Below, piece by piece: positions 17,545 to 27,269 of a DNA stretch of 64,000 nt. The first letter of the stretch is position 1; the number at the start of each line of letters is the position of its first letter. Origin of the DNA: Planctomycetia bacterium (GTDB lineage: Bacteria; Planctomycetota; Planctomycetia; Pirellulales; JACPPG01). Position numbers and translations under genes: made by a program. Location: contig JACPPG010000044.1 of NCBI GenBank assembly GCA_016191115.1, positions 184,250-248,249 on the forward strand, given 5' to 3'. A model generated the notes under the pieces. It was given only the letters and a program-made list of their open reading frames with translations. It did not search any database and was not told where the DNA came from.

Positions 17545-18702
17545 TTAGACGCGTTCAAAGATAGTGGCGATGCCCTGGCCGGCGCCGATACACATGGTGG
17601 CCAGTCCCAGGTTGACATTGCGGTCGATCATGTTGCGCACCAGCGTGGTGGAAATCCGCGCGCCGCTTGCGCCCAGGGGATGGCCGATGGCAATGGCCCC
17701 GCCACGGACGTTCACCTTGTCCACGTCCAGAGACAGACCGCGGATGCACGTGAGCGCCTGGGAGGCGAAGGCCTCGTTGAGCTCCACCAGGTCAATATCG
17801 GAAATCTTCATGCCGGCCCGCTTGAGGACTTTCTGGGTGGCGGGGATGGGCCCCGTGCCCATCACCGCCGGGTCGACGCCGACTATGGCCGTGGCCACGA
17901 TCCGCACCAGCGGCTTGAAGCCCAACGACTTTGCTTTGTCGTCGGACATGATCAGTAGCGCCGCCGCGCCGTCGTTCAACGGCGAGCTGTTGCCGGCCGT
18001 GACCGTTCCCATGCCGGGCATGAAGGCCGGCTTGAGCGAGGCGAGCGATTCCATGGTGGCGTCGGGCCGGACGCACTGATCGACCTCGACCAGGGTGCGA
18101 TTGCCCGCCTCGTCGCGCCCCCAGATGGGAATGATCTCGCGACGGAATTCGCCGGCCGCGTGCGCCTTCGACGCAAGCTGGTGGCTGCGCAGGGCGAAGG
18201 CGTCTTGCTCCTCGCGCGAGATGCCCTGCGTCTGGGCCAAAAACTCCGCCGTAAAGCCCATCATCAGCGCGCCCTTGCTCGTGCGATGGAAGAGCTTCGG
18301 GTTGACGTCGATACCCTTGTCCATCGGGATGTGGTGCATGTGCTCGAGGCCGCCGACGATCTGCACGTCCTCCCCTCCGGCGACGATGGCGTGCGACGCC
18401 TGGTTGAGCGCTTGCAGGCTCGAGCCGCACAGGCGATTGACCGTCGTGCCGCCGGTCGACAGCGGCAGCCCGGCCAGCAGCCCGACGACGCGGGCCACGT
18501 CCATGCCTTGCTCGCCCTGTTGCTGAGTGTTGCCCATCACCACGTCTTCGATTTCCAACGGGTCGATTCCGGTGCGCTCGACCAGCGACTTGACGACCGC
18601 GGCGGCAAGGTCGTCGGAACGGACCTCGCGAAAGACGCCCTTTTCCTTGTGGGCCCGGCCGATCGGCGTGCGAACGCAGTCAACAACAACGGCTTGTTTC
18701 AT
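17545..18702 (-). CDS. fadA: Acetyl-CoA acyltransferase (thiolase)
   Basis: Thiolytic cleavage of 3-ketoacyl-CoA, last step of the beta-oxidation spiral. Start at ATG 18702 (MKQAVVVDCVRTPIG), the conserved thiolase opening. Active-site residues: nucleophile Cys92 in NRLCGSSLQA, His in the GGAIAIGHPLGASGAR block, and the second Cys in MCIGAGQG near the end; NEAFA is also present. 385 residues, normal for the family. It is separated by 49 nt from fadB upstream and by 19 nt from the synthetase gene downstream; the arrangement points to a single transcription unit. Confidence 0.94.
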   Translation of the reverse strand: MKQAVVVDCVRTPIGRAHKEKGVFREVRSDDLAAAVVKSLVERTGIDPLEIEDVVMGNTQQQGEQGMDVARVVGLLAGLPLSTGGTTVNRLCGSSLQALNQASHAIVAGGEDVQIVGGLEHMHHIPMDKGIDVNPKLFHRTSKGALMMGFTAEFLAQTQGISREEQDAFALRSHQLASKAHAAGEFRREIIPIWGRDEAGNRTLVEVDQCVRPDATMESLASLKPAFMPGMGTVTAGNSSPLNDGAAALLIMSDDKAKSLGFKPLVRIVATAIVGVDPAVMGTGPIPATQKVLKRAGMKISDIDLVELNEAFASQALTCIRGLSLDVDKVNVRGGAIAIGHPLGASGARISTTLVRNMIDRNVNLGLATMCIGAGQGIATIFERV

Positions 18703-18751
18703 GGCGTTTGAGCCTCGATGGGAATTCAGATCGCACCCATTGGGTGCGTTG

Positions 18752-20902
18752 TTATTTTGCCAGGTCGTAAAAGCCCCGGCCGCTCTTGGCCAGGTCCAGG
18801 AGCATGGGCGTCGGCTTGTAGCGCTCGCCGAGCGATTCAAACGGCTTGAGCAACTCGACGATCTTGGCGGCGCCGATCGTGTCGGCCCAAAACAGCAGCC
18901 CTCCCTTAAACGGCGGGAATCCGGTGCCGAAGATCAGCCCTAAGTCGACATCCTGCGGCGCCGCCACCTTCTTCTCGGCCAGGATGCGTGTTGCTTCCAG
19001 CACCATCGGCAGGAACAGTCGGTGGATGATCTGGTCGTCCGGCAACTTTTGCTTGCCGCGAATGTGCGGACCGATGACGTCGGCCAGCGTCGGATCGGGC
19101 TGCCCCTGCCCCTGGTTGCCTTTGTAGGCAAAGAAGCCGACGCCCGCTTTCTGCCCGATCCGGCCGGCCTTGAACATCGCCTCGAGGATCGGCGACTCGA
19201 CGACGCGGTCCGGGAAGGCCTCCTTCATCACGTGGCCGGCGTGGTAGCAGGTGTCCAGACCGACTACGTCATAAAGGGTGATCGGACCCATCGGCATGCC
19301 GAAGTTCTTGGCCGCCCGCTCGACAGCCTTGATCTCAACCCCCTCGCGCAACAGCTCCAGGGCCTCGGTCATGTACGGGAGCAGCAGGCGGTTGACGAGG
19401 AAGCCCGGCCCGTCGTTGACGACAATCGGGGACTTGCCGATCGACTTGGCGTAGGCGACGGCCGTGGCCACGGTCTCGTCGCTGGTTTTGGGGGCGCGAA
19501 TCACCTCGACCAGCGGCATCCGGCGGACCGGATTGAAGAAATGGATGCCGCAAAAGCGGTCGGGACGCTTCAAGCCCTCGGCCAGGCGGGCGATCGAGAT
19601 GGCCGACGTGTTCGAGGCCAGGATCGCGCCCTCTTTCAAGAGCGGCTCGATCCGCGCGTACAGCTCTTGCTTGGCCTTGGGGTTCTCGATGATCGCCTCG
19701 ATCACCAGGTCGCACTGGCCGAACTCGCTGTCGCTCGTGGTCGCGTTGACCAAGGGCGCGTACTTCAGCATTCGCTGCGGATCGGGGCCCCGCGTGGCTT
19801 TGTTGAACGACACCTCTTCCAGAACCTTCTGCACCCCGCCGGCCAGGGCCTTGGTGACTGCGTCGGTGATGGTGACCGGCATGTCGCGGCGGACCGAAGT
19901 CGCGGCGATCCCAGCGCCCATGATGCCGGCGCCGAAGAGGCCCACGGTGGCGATCGGTTTCGGCTTGACGTTCGGGTCGGCGACGCCGGTCTCCTTCTTG
20001 TTCCGGTCGGTCAGGAAGAAGACGTTCAAGAGCGCCCGATTGATCGGCGAGCCGAACAGGCTGGCGAAGCCCTCGGCCTCGGCCTTGCAAGCCGCTTCGA
20101 TGTCGACGCCGGCCGCGCCCATCATGACTTCGAGCGCCGCCATGGGAGCCGGGTATTGCCCCTTGGTCTGCTGCTGGATGTAGGCGCTTGCCGTGGCGCC
20201 CAGGAACGACAGCTCGGTTTCGCTCATCGAGATCGGGCCATCCCATCGCTGTCGGTCGGCCAGGTACTGCTGCGATTGATTCTCGGCGCGGATCAAGTTC
20301 ACGGCCGCTTGGCGGAGCCGGTCGCTGGGCACGACGTCGGATATAAGCCCCATGCTGGCGGCGGCGTGTGCATCGACGTTTTCGCCGCTGGTGACCATTT
20401 CCACGGCGTTGGCCAGACCGATCAGCCGTGGCGCTCGCGCCGTGCCGCCCCAGCCGGGGTAGATGCCCAGCTTCACTTCCGGAAAGCCCATCTGCGCCTT
20501 GGGACTGTCGGACATGATGCGTCGATCGCACCACATCGACAGCTCGGCGCCGCCGCCGAAGCAGCCACCGTCGATCGCGGCCACCGTGACGCACGGAAAG
20601 CGCGACAGCCGCTGGAACAGCTTGCGGCCGCGGGTGGTCATGTCGATCGTTTGCTCGCGGGTGATGTTCTTGGCGGCGGCGAACTCGCGGACGTCGGCCC
20701 CGAAGATGAAGATGCCCGGCTTCGCCGAGTCGACGATCAGCCCCTTGAGGTCTTTGCGCGCTTCAAGCTGGTTAAGATGCCGCTCCAGTTCCAAGAGGAC
20801 CGGCTGCGATAGGACGTTGGCCCCCTTGTCGGCGGCATCGAACGTCAGTACGGCGACGTCCGGTTCGGCCATCGACAGCTTGATATGAGAAGCCTCGGGC
20901 AT
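18752..20902 (-). CDS. fadB: Fatty-acid oxidation multifunctional protein (enoyl-CoA hydratase / 3-hydroxyacyl-CoA dehydrogenase)
   Basis: 716 residues. The N-terminal crotonase domain (about 1-200) has the oxyanion-hole region IFGADVREF and GGGAELSMWCDRR, and both catalytic Glu positions (GGAEL and MGFPEVKLG). The NAD-binding domain begins with GLFGAGIMGAGIAATS near 325, and the dehydrogenase signature HFFNPVRRMPLVEV follows; a second C-terminal dehydrogenase half ends the protein. It forms the alpha subunit partner of FadA, encoded 49 nt downstream. AGGGATCC precedes the start ATG 20902. Divergent from the ECF transporter genes, with 146 bp between. Confidence 0.93.
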   Translation of the reverse strand: MPEASHIKLSMAEPDVAVLTFDAADKGANVLSQPVLLELERHLNQLEARKDLKGLIVDSAKPGIFIFGADVREFAAAKNITREQTIDMTTRGRKLFQRLSRFPCVTVAAIDGGCFGGGAELSMWCDRRIMSDSPKAQMGFPEVKLGIYPGWGGTARAPRLIGLANAVEMVTSGENVDAHAAASMGLISDVVPSDRLRQAAVNLIRAENQSQQYLADRQRWDGPISMSETELSFLGATASAYIQQQTKGQYPAPMAALEVMMGAAGVDIEAACKAEAEGFASLFGSPINRALLNVFFLTDRNKKETGVADPNVKPKPIATVGLFGAGIMGAGIAATSVRRDMPVTITDAVTKALAGGVQKVLEEVSFNKATRGPDPQRMLKYAPLVNATTSDSEFGQCDLVIEAIIENPKAKQELYARIEPLLKEGAILASNTSAISIARLAEGLKRPDRFCGIHFFNPVRRMPLVEVIRAPKTSDETVATAVAYAKSIGKSPIVVNDGPGFLVNRLLLPYMTEALELLREGVEIKAVERAAKNFGMPMGPITLYDVVGLDTCYHAGHVMKEAFPDRVVESPILEAMFKAGRIGQKAGVGFFAYKGNQGQGQPDPTLADVIGPHIRGKQKLPDDQIIHRLFLPMVLEATRILAEKKVAAPQDVDLGLIFGTGFPPFKGGLLFWADTIGAAKIVELLKPFESLGERYKPTPMLLDLAKSGRGFYDLAK

Positions 20903-21048
20903 GGCAGGGATCCCTCGACAGCGGCTTTTGCGGAGGTGCGGAGCGGGTTAAGCTGACAAGCCCCGGTGCGGCAAGCGCCCGCAAGCGCGAATGCGGCGGC
21001 GCGAAACTGTCTTTATAACACGGCTAGTCTAGGCGAGTAGGGGCCGCG

Positions 21049-21873
21049 GTGCAAAATTATTCGCAGCTTCAGCCAACAGTGCAGACGCGGCCGCGGAGGC
21101 AGACGGCCGCTATCGCCGCTTGGACTGCGGCCGCTCTGTTGGTGACCGTGCCCATCGTGCTCCGCACCGTGGCGGCCCAGGCATCGGGGGCCAAGTCCGG
21201 TCGGTCGACGGCGCTGGTGCTTGTTTCATTGGCCGTCGCCGCCGCCGGCGCGCTCGTGCTGGCGGCGTTCTGGCAGCCCATGGTGCGGCGGATCGGCAAC
21301 TCCGGGCTGGCTGTCATAGCGCTCGTGGCGGGACTGCAATTCAGCGTTTCGTACGCGGCGCGGCTGGTCGGCTTCGCCATCGGCGCCGTGTTGGGCCCGT
21401 ACTATGTCTTTGTCGACGGCATCGGCAGCAAGGGGCTGTCGTGCCTGTTTCTGGGCCTGCTCGTCACGTTGCTGCCGCTGCCCGGCGTGCTGGCGCTGGC
21501 GCTAGTGACCTTGTTCGTGCTGAACGGCGTAACAACCGGCCAACTGGGGCTCGTTTCGGTGCTGTTTGCCGCGGTGACGATCGCGATCCAGGAGTTTCTG
21601 GCCGCCGTGGCCGGCGTGACAACCGGGCGTGGATCGCCAATCGCCGGCGCCGGCACGAACTGGAGCTTTGTGTCGCGGGTGGGCCTGGTGATCGGCGCGG
21701 CGCACGCGATGGCGCTTTTCTCCCAGTACGCGATGTACGAAATCCTCATGCGGCAGTTCTTCGATCTTTGGTTCAAGGTTTCCGTGTCGCTGGTCACGGG
21801 ACTGCTGTTTGGCGGCGTGGGCGCGGCGTGCGGGTCGGTGATCGGCTTTCGCTTGCGAAGGACGGCCCCGTGA
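21049..21873 (+). CDS. Probable ECF transporter substrate-binding (S) membrane component
   Basis: 274 residues, GTG start, about seven hydrophobic helices after a basic N-terminus. It has no strong family signature that I recognise, but it overlaps (GTGA at 21,870) a fused double-ATPase gene, which overlaps a T-component gene: the standard S-A-T layout of energy-coupling-factor vitamin/metal importers. S components are poorly conserved and set the substrate; typical ones are about 180-200 residues, so this one is long. No riboswitch is apparent upstream, so the substrate is open. Confidence 0.65.
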   Translation: MQNYSQLQPTVQTRPRRQTAAIAAWTAAALLVTVPIVLRTVAAQASGAKSGRSTALVLVSLAVAAAGALVLAAFWQPMVRRIGNSGLAVIALVAGLQFSVSYAARLVGFAIGAVLGPYYVFVDGIGSKGLSCLFLGLLVTLLPLPGVLALALVTLFVLNGVTTGQLGLVSVLFAAVTIAIQEFLAAVAGVTTGRGSPIAGAGTNWSFVSRVGLVIGAAHAMALFSQYAMYEILMRQFFDLWFKVSVSLVTGLLFGGVGAACGSVIGFRLRRTAP

Positions 21874-23456
21874 CGCAAGAACCGTCCGGCGAATCCGCGA
21901 TCGAAGTCCGCGGCCTCAGCTACACCTATGCTGGCCGCACGAGCCCGACTATCGAGGATGCGTCATTCTCGTTAGCCGCTCGTCGCTGGACGGTGGTGGC
22001 CGGCCGCACCGGCTCCGGCAAGTCGACCTTGCTCCGCGCGTTGGCCGGGCTGATCCCGAATCAAGCCGCCGGAGCGATGCGCGGGCAGGTCACTCTCTTC
22101 GGCCTCGACACGCGCGGCGCCGCGCCGCTTGCTCTCGCGCGGCACGTGGGCCTGGTGCTGCAGAGCCCGGACGATCAAATCGTCACGACGATGGTCGAGA
22201 ACGAGGTGGCGTTCGGCCTTGAGAACCTCGGCCTTCCGCCGGACCACATCGCGCGGCAGGTGACGGCGTCTCTCGCCGCGCTCGGCCTTTCAGATTGCCG
22301 GTGGCAGGGCACGCAGACGCTTTCGGGCGGACAGAAGCAACGTCTCATGCTGGCCAGCATCCTGGCGATGGGACCGCGGCTGCTCTTGTTGGACGAGCCG
22401 CTCGCGCAGCTCGATCCGGCCGGGGCACAGGAGCTCCTCGAGGAGCTAGAGAGGCTTCGTCGCCTGGGCCTGTCGATCGTCATCGCCGAGCATCGGCTCG
22501 ACGATCTGTTGCCCAGGGCCGATCGCGTATTAGTGCTCGACGGTGGTCGCCTGATCGCGGACGGCGACCCACGCGACGCCAACGTGCACAGCGCGCTACG
22601 CGGCGCGGGCGCGCTGGTCGACGATGATGGCGCGATCGGCGCCCGGTCGTCGTCGCGCGATGGCGACGTGCCGCGGCGGATCCTCGATGTCGAGCAGCTT
22701 GCCTGCCAATTCGCCGGACAGCCGAAGCCGGTGTGGTCGGAAGTCTCGTTCGGAATCGATGAGGGGGAACGCGTCGCGGTCGTTGGCGCTAACGGCTCGG
22801 GCAAAAGCACGTTATTGGCCGCAATCGTGGGGATAGTCCGCCCACAGGCAGGCTACATGATGCTGGCAGCGCCCGAAGCTGGGACAACGGCCGTGGGCCT
22901 CGTGCCGCAGAACCCCGATCTGACCCTATTTTCGCGCACGGTGCACGACGAGCTGGCATTCGGACCGCGGCGCCTAAGGTTGGACGCGGCCGAGGTGGCG
23001 GATCGGGTCCACGAGGCGGCAGCGGCACTTGGCAACTTGCAATTGCTCGACGAGCCGCCGCTTGCGCTCAGCCAAGGACAGCGTTTGTGCGTAGCCGTGG
23101 CGGCCGCGATGACGCTGCGCCCGCGGCTCTTGTTACTCGACGAGCCGACTACCGGTCAGGACCAGGCGCGGATGCGGCATTTGCTGGCGACCGTCTCGCG
23201 GCTGCTCGTGGCGAGCCGGAATAGCGCCGTCTTGTTCTCGACGCACGATTTGCGCGTCGTACGAAGCTTTGCCACCCGCGCCCTCGTGTTGCACGACGGC
23301 CGCCTGGTCGCCGATTGCACGCCCGCGGAATTGCTTGCCGACGAAGCGCTGCTTCGCCGGGCTCGGCTGCGCGTCGCAGGGCACCAGCCAAACCGTGGCG
23401 AGCGCGGCAGCGCACTCGCGCCCGAAGGTGGCAGGGCCCACGAGGCGCCACGATGA
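21870..23456 (+). CDS. ECF-type ABC transporter, fused tandem ATPase
   Basis: 528 residues, GTG start overlapping the upstream stop. Two complete ABC domains: the first with Walker A GRTGSGKST, Q-loop VLQSPDDQI, signature LSGGQKQR and Walker B LLLLDEPLAQLDP; the second with GANGSGKST, VPQNPDLTLF, a degenerate signature LSQGQRLCVA and LLLLDEPTTGQD. The Q-loop SPDDQI and PQNPDLTLF forms are characteristic of EcfA/CbiO proteins. It energises the membrane S and T proteins encoded either side. Confidence 0.92.
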   Translation: MTQEPSGESAIEVRGLSYTYAGRTSPTIEDASFSLAARRWTVVAGRTGSGKSTLLRALAGLIPNQAAGAMRGQVTLFGLDTRGAAPLALARHVGLVLQSPDDQIVTTMVENEVAFGLENLGLPPDHIARQVTASLAALGLSDCRWQGTQTLSGGQKQRLMLASILAMGPRLLLLDEPLAQLDPAGAQELLEELERLRRLGLSIVIAEHRLDDLLPRADRVLVLDGGRLIADGDPRDANVHSALRGAGALVDDDGAIGARSSSRDGDVPRRILDVEQLACQFAGQPKPVWSEVSFGIDEGERVAVVGANGSGKSTLLAAIVGIVRPQAGYMMLAAPEAGTTAVGLVPQNPDLTLFSRTVHDELAFGPRRLRLDAAEVADRVHEAAAALGNLQLLDEPPLALSQGQRLCVAVAAAMTLRPRLLLLDEPTTGQDQARMRHLLATVSRLLVASRNSAVLFSTHDLRVVRSFATRALVLHDGRLVADCTPAELLADEALLRRARLRVAGHQPNRGERGSALAPEGGRAHEAPR

Positions 23457-24307
23457 GCATCATCGGCCCGATCGAAGCCCGGCAGGAGACGTGGCTTGCC
23501 AGACGCGATCCCCGGCTGAAGCTGGCCTGGCTCGTGGCGGTATCGATCGCCAGCGTGCTCGTGGATTCGCATGCCGCGCTGGTGGCGCTCTTCATCGCCA
23601 CCTTCGTCGTGGCCCTGGCGCTCGGCTGGCGACCGAGAACGTGGCTCGCGGTGGGCGTGGTGCTCCTGATCGTCGCCTGGGGAACGGCGCTGAGTCAGGC
23701 GATGTTCTACTACGACAATCGGACCCCGCTGGTCCCGGGCCTGCCGCTCTATCGCGAGGGAGCCGTCTACGGGCTGATCCAATCGCTGCGGATGCTGGCG
23801 ATGATCCTGGCCGGCCTCGGCGTATGCCTGTCGACAGGGCCCGATCGGTTGCTGGCCGCGCTTGTGGCGGTCCGCGTGCCGGTGGCCGTCAGCTTTATGG
23901 CAGTGACGGCGCTCCGCTTCCTGCCGACTGTGGCCAACGAATGGGCGGTGGTGCGGCGCTCCTGCCGGCTGCGCGGATATCGTCCGCGGCTGTGGGCGCC
24001 CTCGCGCGAAGGCGTGAATTCGTGGCGCATCGAGGTGGCGCTTGTCGTCCCGGTCGTGGCCGCGGCGCTCCGGCGCGCCAGTACGCTAGCCACGTCGCTC
24101 ACCACCCGCGGGTTCGACGCCACGCAGCCGCGGACGGCCTACCCACCCTTGGCCATGAGCGGCGTCGAGCCGTGGCTACTGGTCGCGTTGGTGCTGGCCA
24201 CTTTTGCCCTGTCCGCGGCGAAATCACTCTTCTGGCTAGCGGAAGCGGGGCTGTACCGGATGCCGGCGTTACAGGGCCTCTACGACTTGGCAAGCCAGTG
24301 GCTCTAG
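23453..24307 (+). CDS. ECF transporter T (coupling) membrane component
   Basis: 284 residues, ATG overlapping the ATPase stop (ATGA). The start MSIIGPIEARQETWLARRDPRLKLAW is typical of CbiQ/EcfT proteins, and the cytoplasmic coupling motifs with small residue-Arg-Gly are present: SCRLRGYRPRL and TTRGFDAT, which contact the two ATPase domains. Five or so membrane helices. Together with the two preceding genes it makes a complete importer. Confidence 0.88.
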   Translation: MSIIGPIEARQETWLARRDPRLKLAWLVAVSIASVLVDSHAALVALFIATFVVALALGWRPRTWLAVGVVLLIVAWGTALSQAMFYYDNRTPLVPGLPLYREGAVYGLIQSLRMLAMILAGLGVCLSTGPDRLLAALVAVRVPVAVSFMAVTALRFLPTVANEWAVVRRSCRLRGYRPRLWAPSREGVNSWRIEVALVVPVVAAALRRASTLATSLTTRGFDATQPRTAYPPLAMSGVEPWLLVALVLATFALSAAKSLFWLAEAGLYRMPALQGLYDLASQWL

Positions 24308-24576
24308 CGCGAGCGCGTTCTGATTCGCACAAGCCTGAAGCGCGAGTAGCGCGAGCGACGGTGCCATGCCTCACGCTCGCGTGGGCATGCCTGGTGATGT
24401 TCCAACATGGCCACGTCGGAGCGCCTCCGTGGCCATGGCACCCCGGCGCTGGTGCCCTACCAGCTCGACGCGCCGATCGAGGAGTTTCCAGGGCCCACCT
24501 CGCTGGCGCGACTGGCGCGTCGGGCTTGTGTTGCGATAGCCGAGACCGCTATTCCGAACCATCGCCATGGGCGCGC

Positions 24577-25380
24577 CTATCGTCCCGGGAGCGCGATCCC
24601 CATTTCGCGCATCAAAAGTTGCATGTCCTCCCAGCAGTCCTTTTTCTTGTCCGGGCTTCGCAGCAGGTAAGCGGGGTGGTACGTGCACAGCACGCGCATG
24701 CCACGATAGTCGTGGAAACGCCCGCGCAAGCGGCCGATCGACAGCGTCGTGCCCAGCAGGCTTTGGGCGGCGACGGCGCCGAGGCAGCAAATGTACTGCG
24801 GCTTCAAGATGTCGAGCTGCCGATCGAGGAACCCGCGGCAATTGGCCGCCTCGTGCGGCAACGGATTGCGGTTCTCCGGCGGCCGGCACTTGAGCGTGTT
24901 CAGAATGTACACGTCCTCGCGCCGCAGCGTGCAGGCCTCGATGATTTTCGTCAGCAGTTGCCCGGCGCGGCCGACGAACGGTTCCCCCTGACGGTCTTCG
25001 TCCGCCCCCGGCGCCTCACCCATGAAGACGAGCCTGGGCGTGGGAGTGCCCACGCCAAATACCGTCTGCCGGCGCGCGGCGGCCAGCTCGGTGCACAGTT
25101 GGCAGGCCGCCACTTCCCGGGCGACGACGGCCAGGGCCGCCAGTCGGTCGGAAACTGAGGTGCTGTTGCCGCCTACGGTGCCGCTTGCCGTCATTTCGGA
25201 CGCGGCGGACGCGCCCTGCGTTTGCTCGTCCCCGGCATCCGCCGAAGGTTCCGCGGCATGCGTCGCCTTGGCAGCGAGATCTGCCCTCAATCGAGGTTTC
25301 GGCAGATGCGTGAGGCCGGCACGTTGCCAATCATGGAGGGTTTCAAGGAGGCCCGCACGGCCCACGTCTTTGTCAGTCAT
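24577..25380 (-). CDS. Uracil-DNA glycosylase (family 4 type)
   Basis: Removes uracil from DNA. ATG 25380 is set by GGAGGT six bases upstream; a longer open frame exists but is not needed. Residues 1-95 are a low-complexity leader; the core begins with a Cys-rich segment (ACQLCTELAAARRQTVFG), with more Cys at LKCRPPENRNP and the ANCRGF segment, consistent with the four-Cys iron-sulfur cluster of family 4 enzymes. The catalytic motif GEAPGADED and the late CTYHPAYLLRSPDKKK loop are clear. 267 residues. Convergent with the T-component gene; the 269-bp gap 24,308-24,576 contains only short inverted segments such as ATGGCCACG/CGTGGCCAT. Confidence 0.9.
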   Translation of the reverse strand: MTDKDVGRAGLLETLHDWQRAGLTHLPKPRLRADLAAKATHAAEPSADAGDEQTQGASAASEMTASGTVGGNSTSVSDRLAALAVVAREVAACQLCTELAAARRQTVFGVGTPTPRLVFMGEAPGADEDRQGEPFVGRAGQLLTKIIEACTLRREDVYILNTLKCRPPENRNPLPHEAANCRGFLDRQLDILKPQYICCLGAVAAQSLLGTTLSIGRLRGRFHDYRGMRVLCTYHPAYLLRSPDKKKDCWEDMQLLMREMGIALPGR

Positions 25381-25623
25381 GTCAGACCTCCGTGCCTTCG
25401 GGACGTTACCGGTCCGCGGCAAAGCGACGGCGTCAGTATAGGCGGCGTTGCCCGTGCCGGTAAGATAATTTGCCACCCGCGCGCTTTCACGGCGCGAGCG
25501 GCGTCTGGCGCTACAGGGTATCATACAGGGCTCGCCCGCCGCTCAAGGATGCGCGGTGCCTTGCGCGAGTCAGGCCATCCAATCACGTCCACGTATCACT
25601 CGCGCGCCCAAGCGCGCTTGCCC

Positions 25624-26997
25624 ATGGGAATTCCCCAGGTTGTCATCGTCGGCCGTCCTAACGTCGGCAAATCCAGCCTGTTCAATTGGCTGGCCGGCCG
25701 TCGCCTGGCCATCGTCGACGACACGGCCGGCGTCACCCGTGACCGGATGACGTACCTGATGTGCGTCGACGACCGGTACTTCGAACTGGTCGACACCGGC
25801 GGGATGGGTATCGACGACGTCGACAATCTGACGGAGGACATCGAGCAGCAGATCGACACCGCGCTCGAATCTGCCGACGTCGTGCTGTTCGTCGTCGACA
25901 CCCGGGCTGGGCTCGTGCCGTTGGACCAGGAAGTCGCCAAGCGGCTGCGCTACGTCGACGTGCCTACCTTGTGCGTGGCCAATAAGACCGACGCCGACAG
26001 CCTCGACAACCAGGCGGATGAATTCTACCGGCTGGGACGCGGCAAGCTGGTGCGCGTCAGCGCCAAGGAGAACCGCGGGCGGCAGGAGCTGTTGGACCTG
26101 ATCGTCGAGCGGCTGCCGCCCGAGGGGGCGGGCCAGGAGCGCCCCCAAGAGACGACGATGAAAGTGGCCATCGTCGGCCGCCGCAACACGGGAAAAAGCA
26201 CCTTCGTCAATACGCTGGCGCAAGCCGAGCGGATGATCACCAGCGAGGTGCCCGGCACCACGCGGGACAGCGTCGACGTGCGGTTCGAGCTCGACGGGAA
26301 ATCATTTCTCGCCATCGATACCCCGGGGCTGCGCCGCCGCAAGAGCATTACGACCGACATCGACTTCTATAGCACGCATCGCGCGCAGCGCAGCATCCGC
26401 CGCGCGGACGTGGTGTTTCTGTTCTTCGACGCAACGCAGCAGATCAGCAAGGTCGACAAACAGCTCGGCGACTATATCGCGCAGCAGTACAAACCGTGCG
26501 TCTTCGTCGTCAACAAGTGGGACATGCTGGCCGCCAGCACGCCCACCGAAAGATGGGTCAAGTACCTGCGCGACACCTTCCGCACGATGTGGCACGTGCC
26601 GATCGCGTTCGTCACCGGCCAGACGGGCAAAAACGTCAAGGCGCTGTTGAACCACGGGCAGATGCTCTTCAAGCAGTCGCTTGAGCGCGTCGCGACGGCC
26701 GACTTGAACAAGCTGGTGCGGGCGGCGCTCGAGAAAAATCCGCCGCCGCTGGAAAGCAACCGCCGGCCGAAGGTCTACTACGCGACGCAGGTCGGCACGC
26801 AGCCCCCGACGATCGTGCTATTTTGCAACGAGCCACGGCTATTCAAGCCCCCTTATCAACGGTACCTGCTGGGCGTGTTTCGCGACCACTTGCCGTACGG
26901 CGAGGTGCCCATCAAGCTCTACTTGCGCCGCAGCGAGCAAAGCGAAGCAAGCGATGCGGACGACGCCGTCGATTCCCAGCGCGCGCCCCACGAGTGA
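25624..26997 (+). CDS. der: Ribosome-associated GTPase Der (EngA)
   Basis: Double-GTPase needed for 50S subunit maturation. Start ATG 25624 (MGIPQVVIVGRPNVGKSSLF). First G domain: GRPNVGKS (10-17), DTGGMG, NKTD; second: GRRNTGKST, DTPGLRR, NKWD; then the KH-like C-terminal domain. 457 residues, normal. The frame is open far upstream but without similarity. It is followed by a strong palindrome at 27,003. Confidence 0.95.
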   Translation: MGIPQVVIVGRPNVGKSSLFNWLAGRRLAIVDDTAGVTRDRMTYLMCVDDRYFELVDTGGMGIDDVDNLTEDIEQQIDTALESADVVLFVVDTRAGLVPLDQEVAKRLRYVDVPTLCVANKTDADSLDNQADEFYRLGRGKLVRVSAKENRGRQELLDLIVERLPPEGAGQERPQETTMKVAIVGRRNTGKSTFVNTLAQAERMITSEVPGTTRDSVDVRFELDGKSFLAIDTPGLRRRKSITTDIDFYSTHRAQRSIRRADVVFLFFDATQQISKVDKQLGDYIAQQYKPCVFVVNKWDMLAASTPTERWVKYLRDTFRTMWHVPIAFVTGQTGKNVKALLNHGQMLFKQSLERVATADLNKLVRAALEKNPPPLESNRRPKVYYATQVGTQPPTIVLFCNEPRLFKPPYQRYLLGVFRDHLPYGEVPIKLYLRRSEQSEASDADDAVDSQRAPHE

Positions 26998-27002
26998 TCC
27001 CG

Positions 27003-27071
27003 TGTGCCACTGGCTCCGCCAGTGCTTGCCGAACCGCGCGCTAGGGAGGCACTGGCGAAGCCAGTGGCACA
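27003..27071. repeat. Palindromic repeat downstream of der
   Basis: Arms 27,003-27,025 (TGTGCCACTGGCTCC...) and 27,049-27,071 are inverted copies of 23 nt with one mismatch; each arm is itself a small CACTGGC/GCCAGTG palindrome. A degenerate half-unit is at about 11,386-11,410. It may form a cruciform or act as a transcription stop, but there is no T-run. Confidence 0.7.
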
Positions 27072-27269
27072 CACAGACACACAGACTGCCGCGGGATCTG
27101 ATCGGCAGAACCCAGGTTGACACAATTCGAGTCCGCTCGCATCATTCCCTGGGGCTTTGATGGTGGCTGTGCCGGAACCGTCCGGCTTGCATTCGCGCGA
27201 CTCGAGGAGCGGTTTGGAGGTGGCGACTTCCGTCGCCGATGCCGCGCCGCCAGCGAGGAGACAAGAGCA

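Noticed and set aside
19022..20812. 596-codon plus-strand frame over fadB
   Set aside because: Antisense shadow caused by high GC and codon bias; the minus strand has all FadB motifs.
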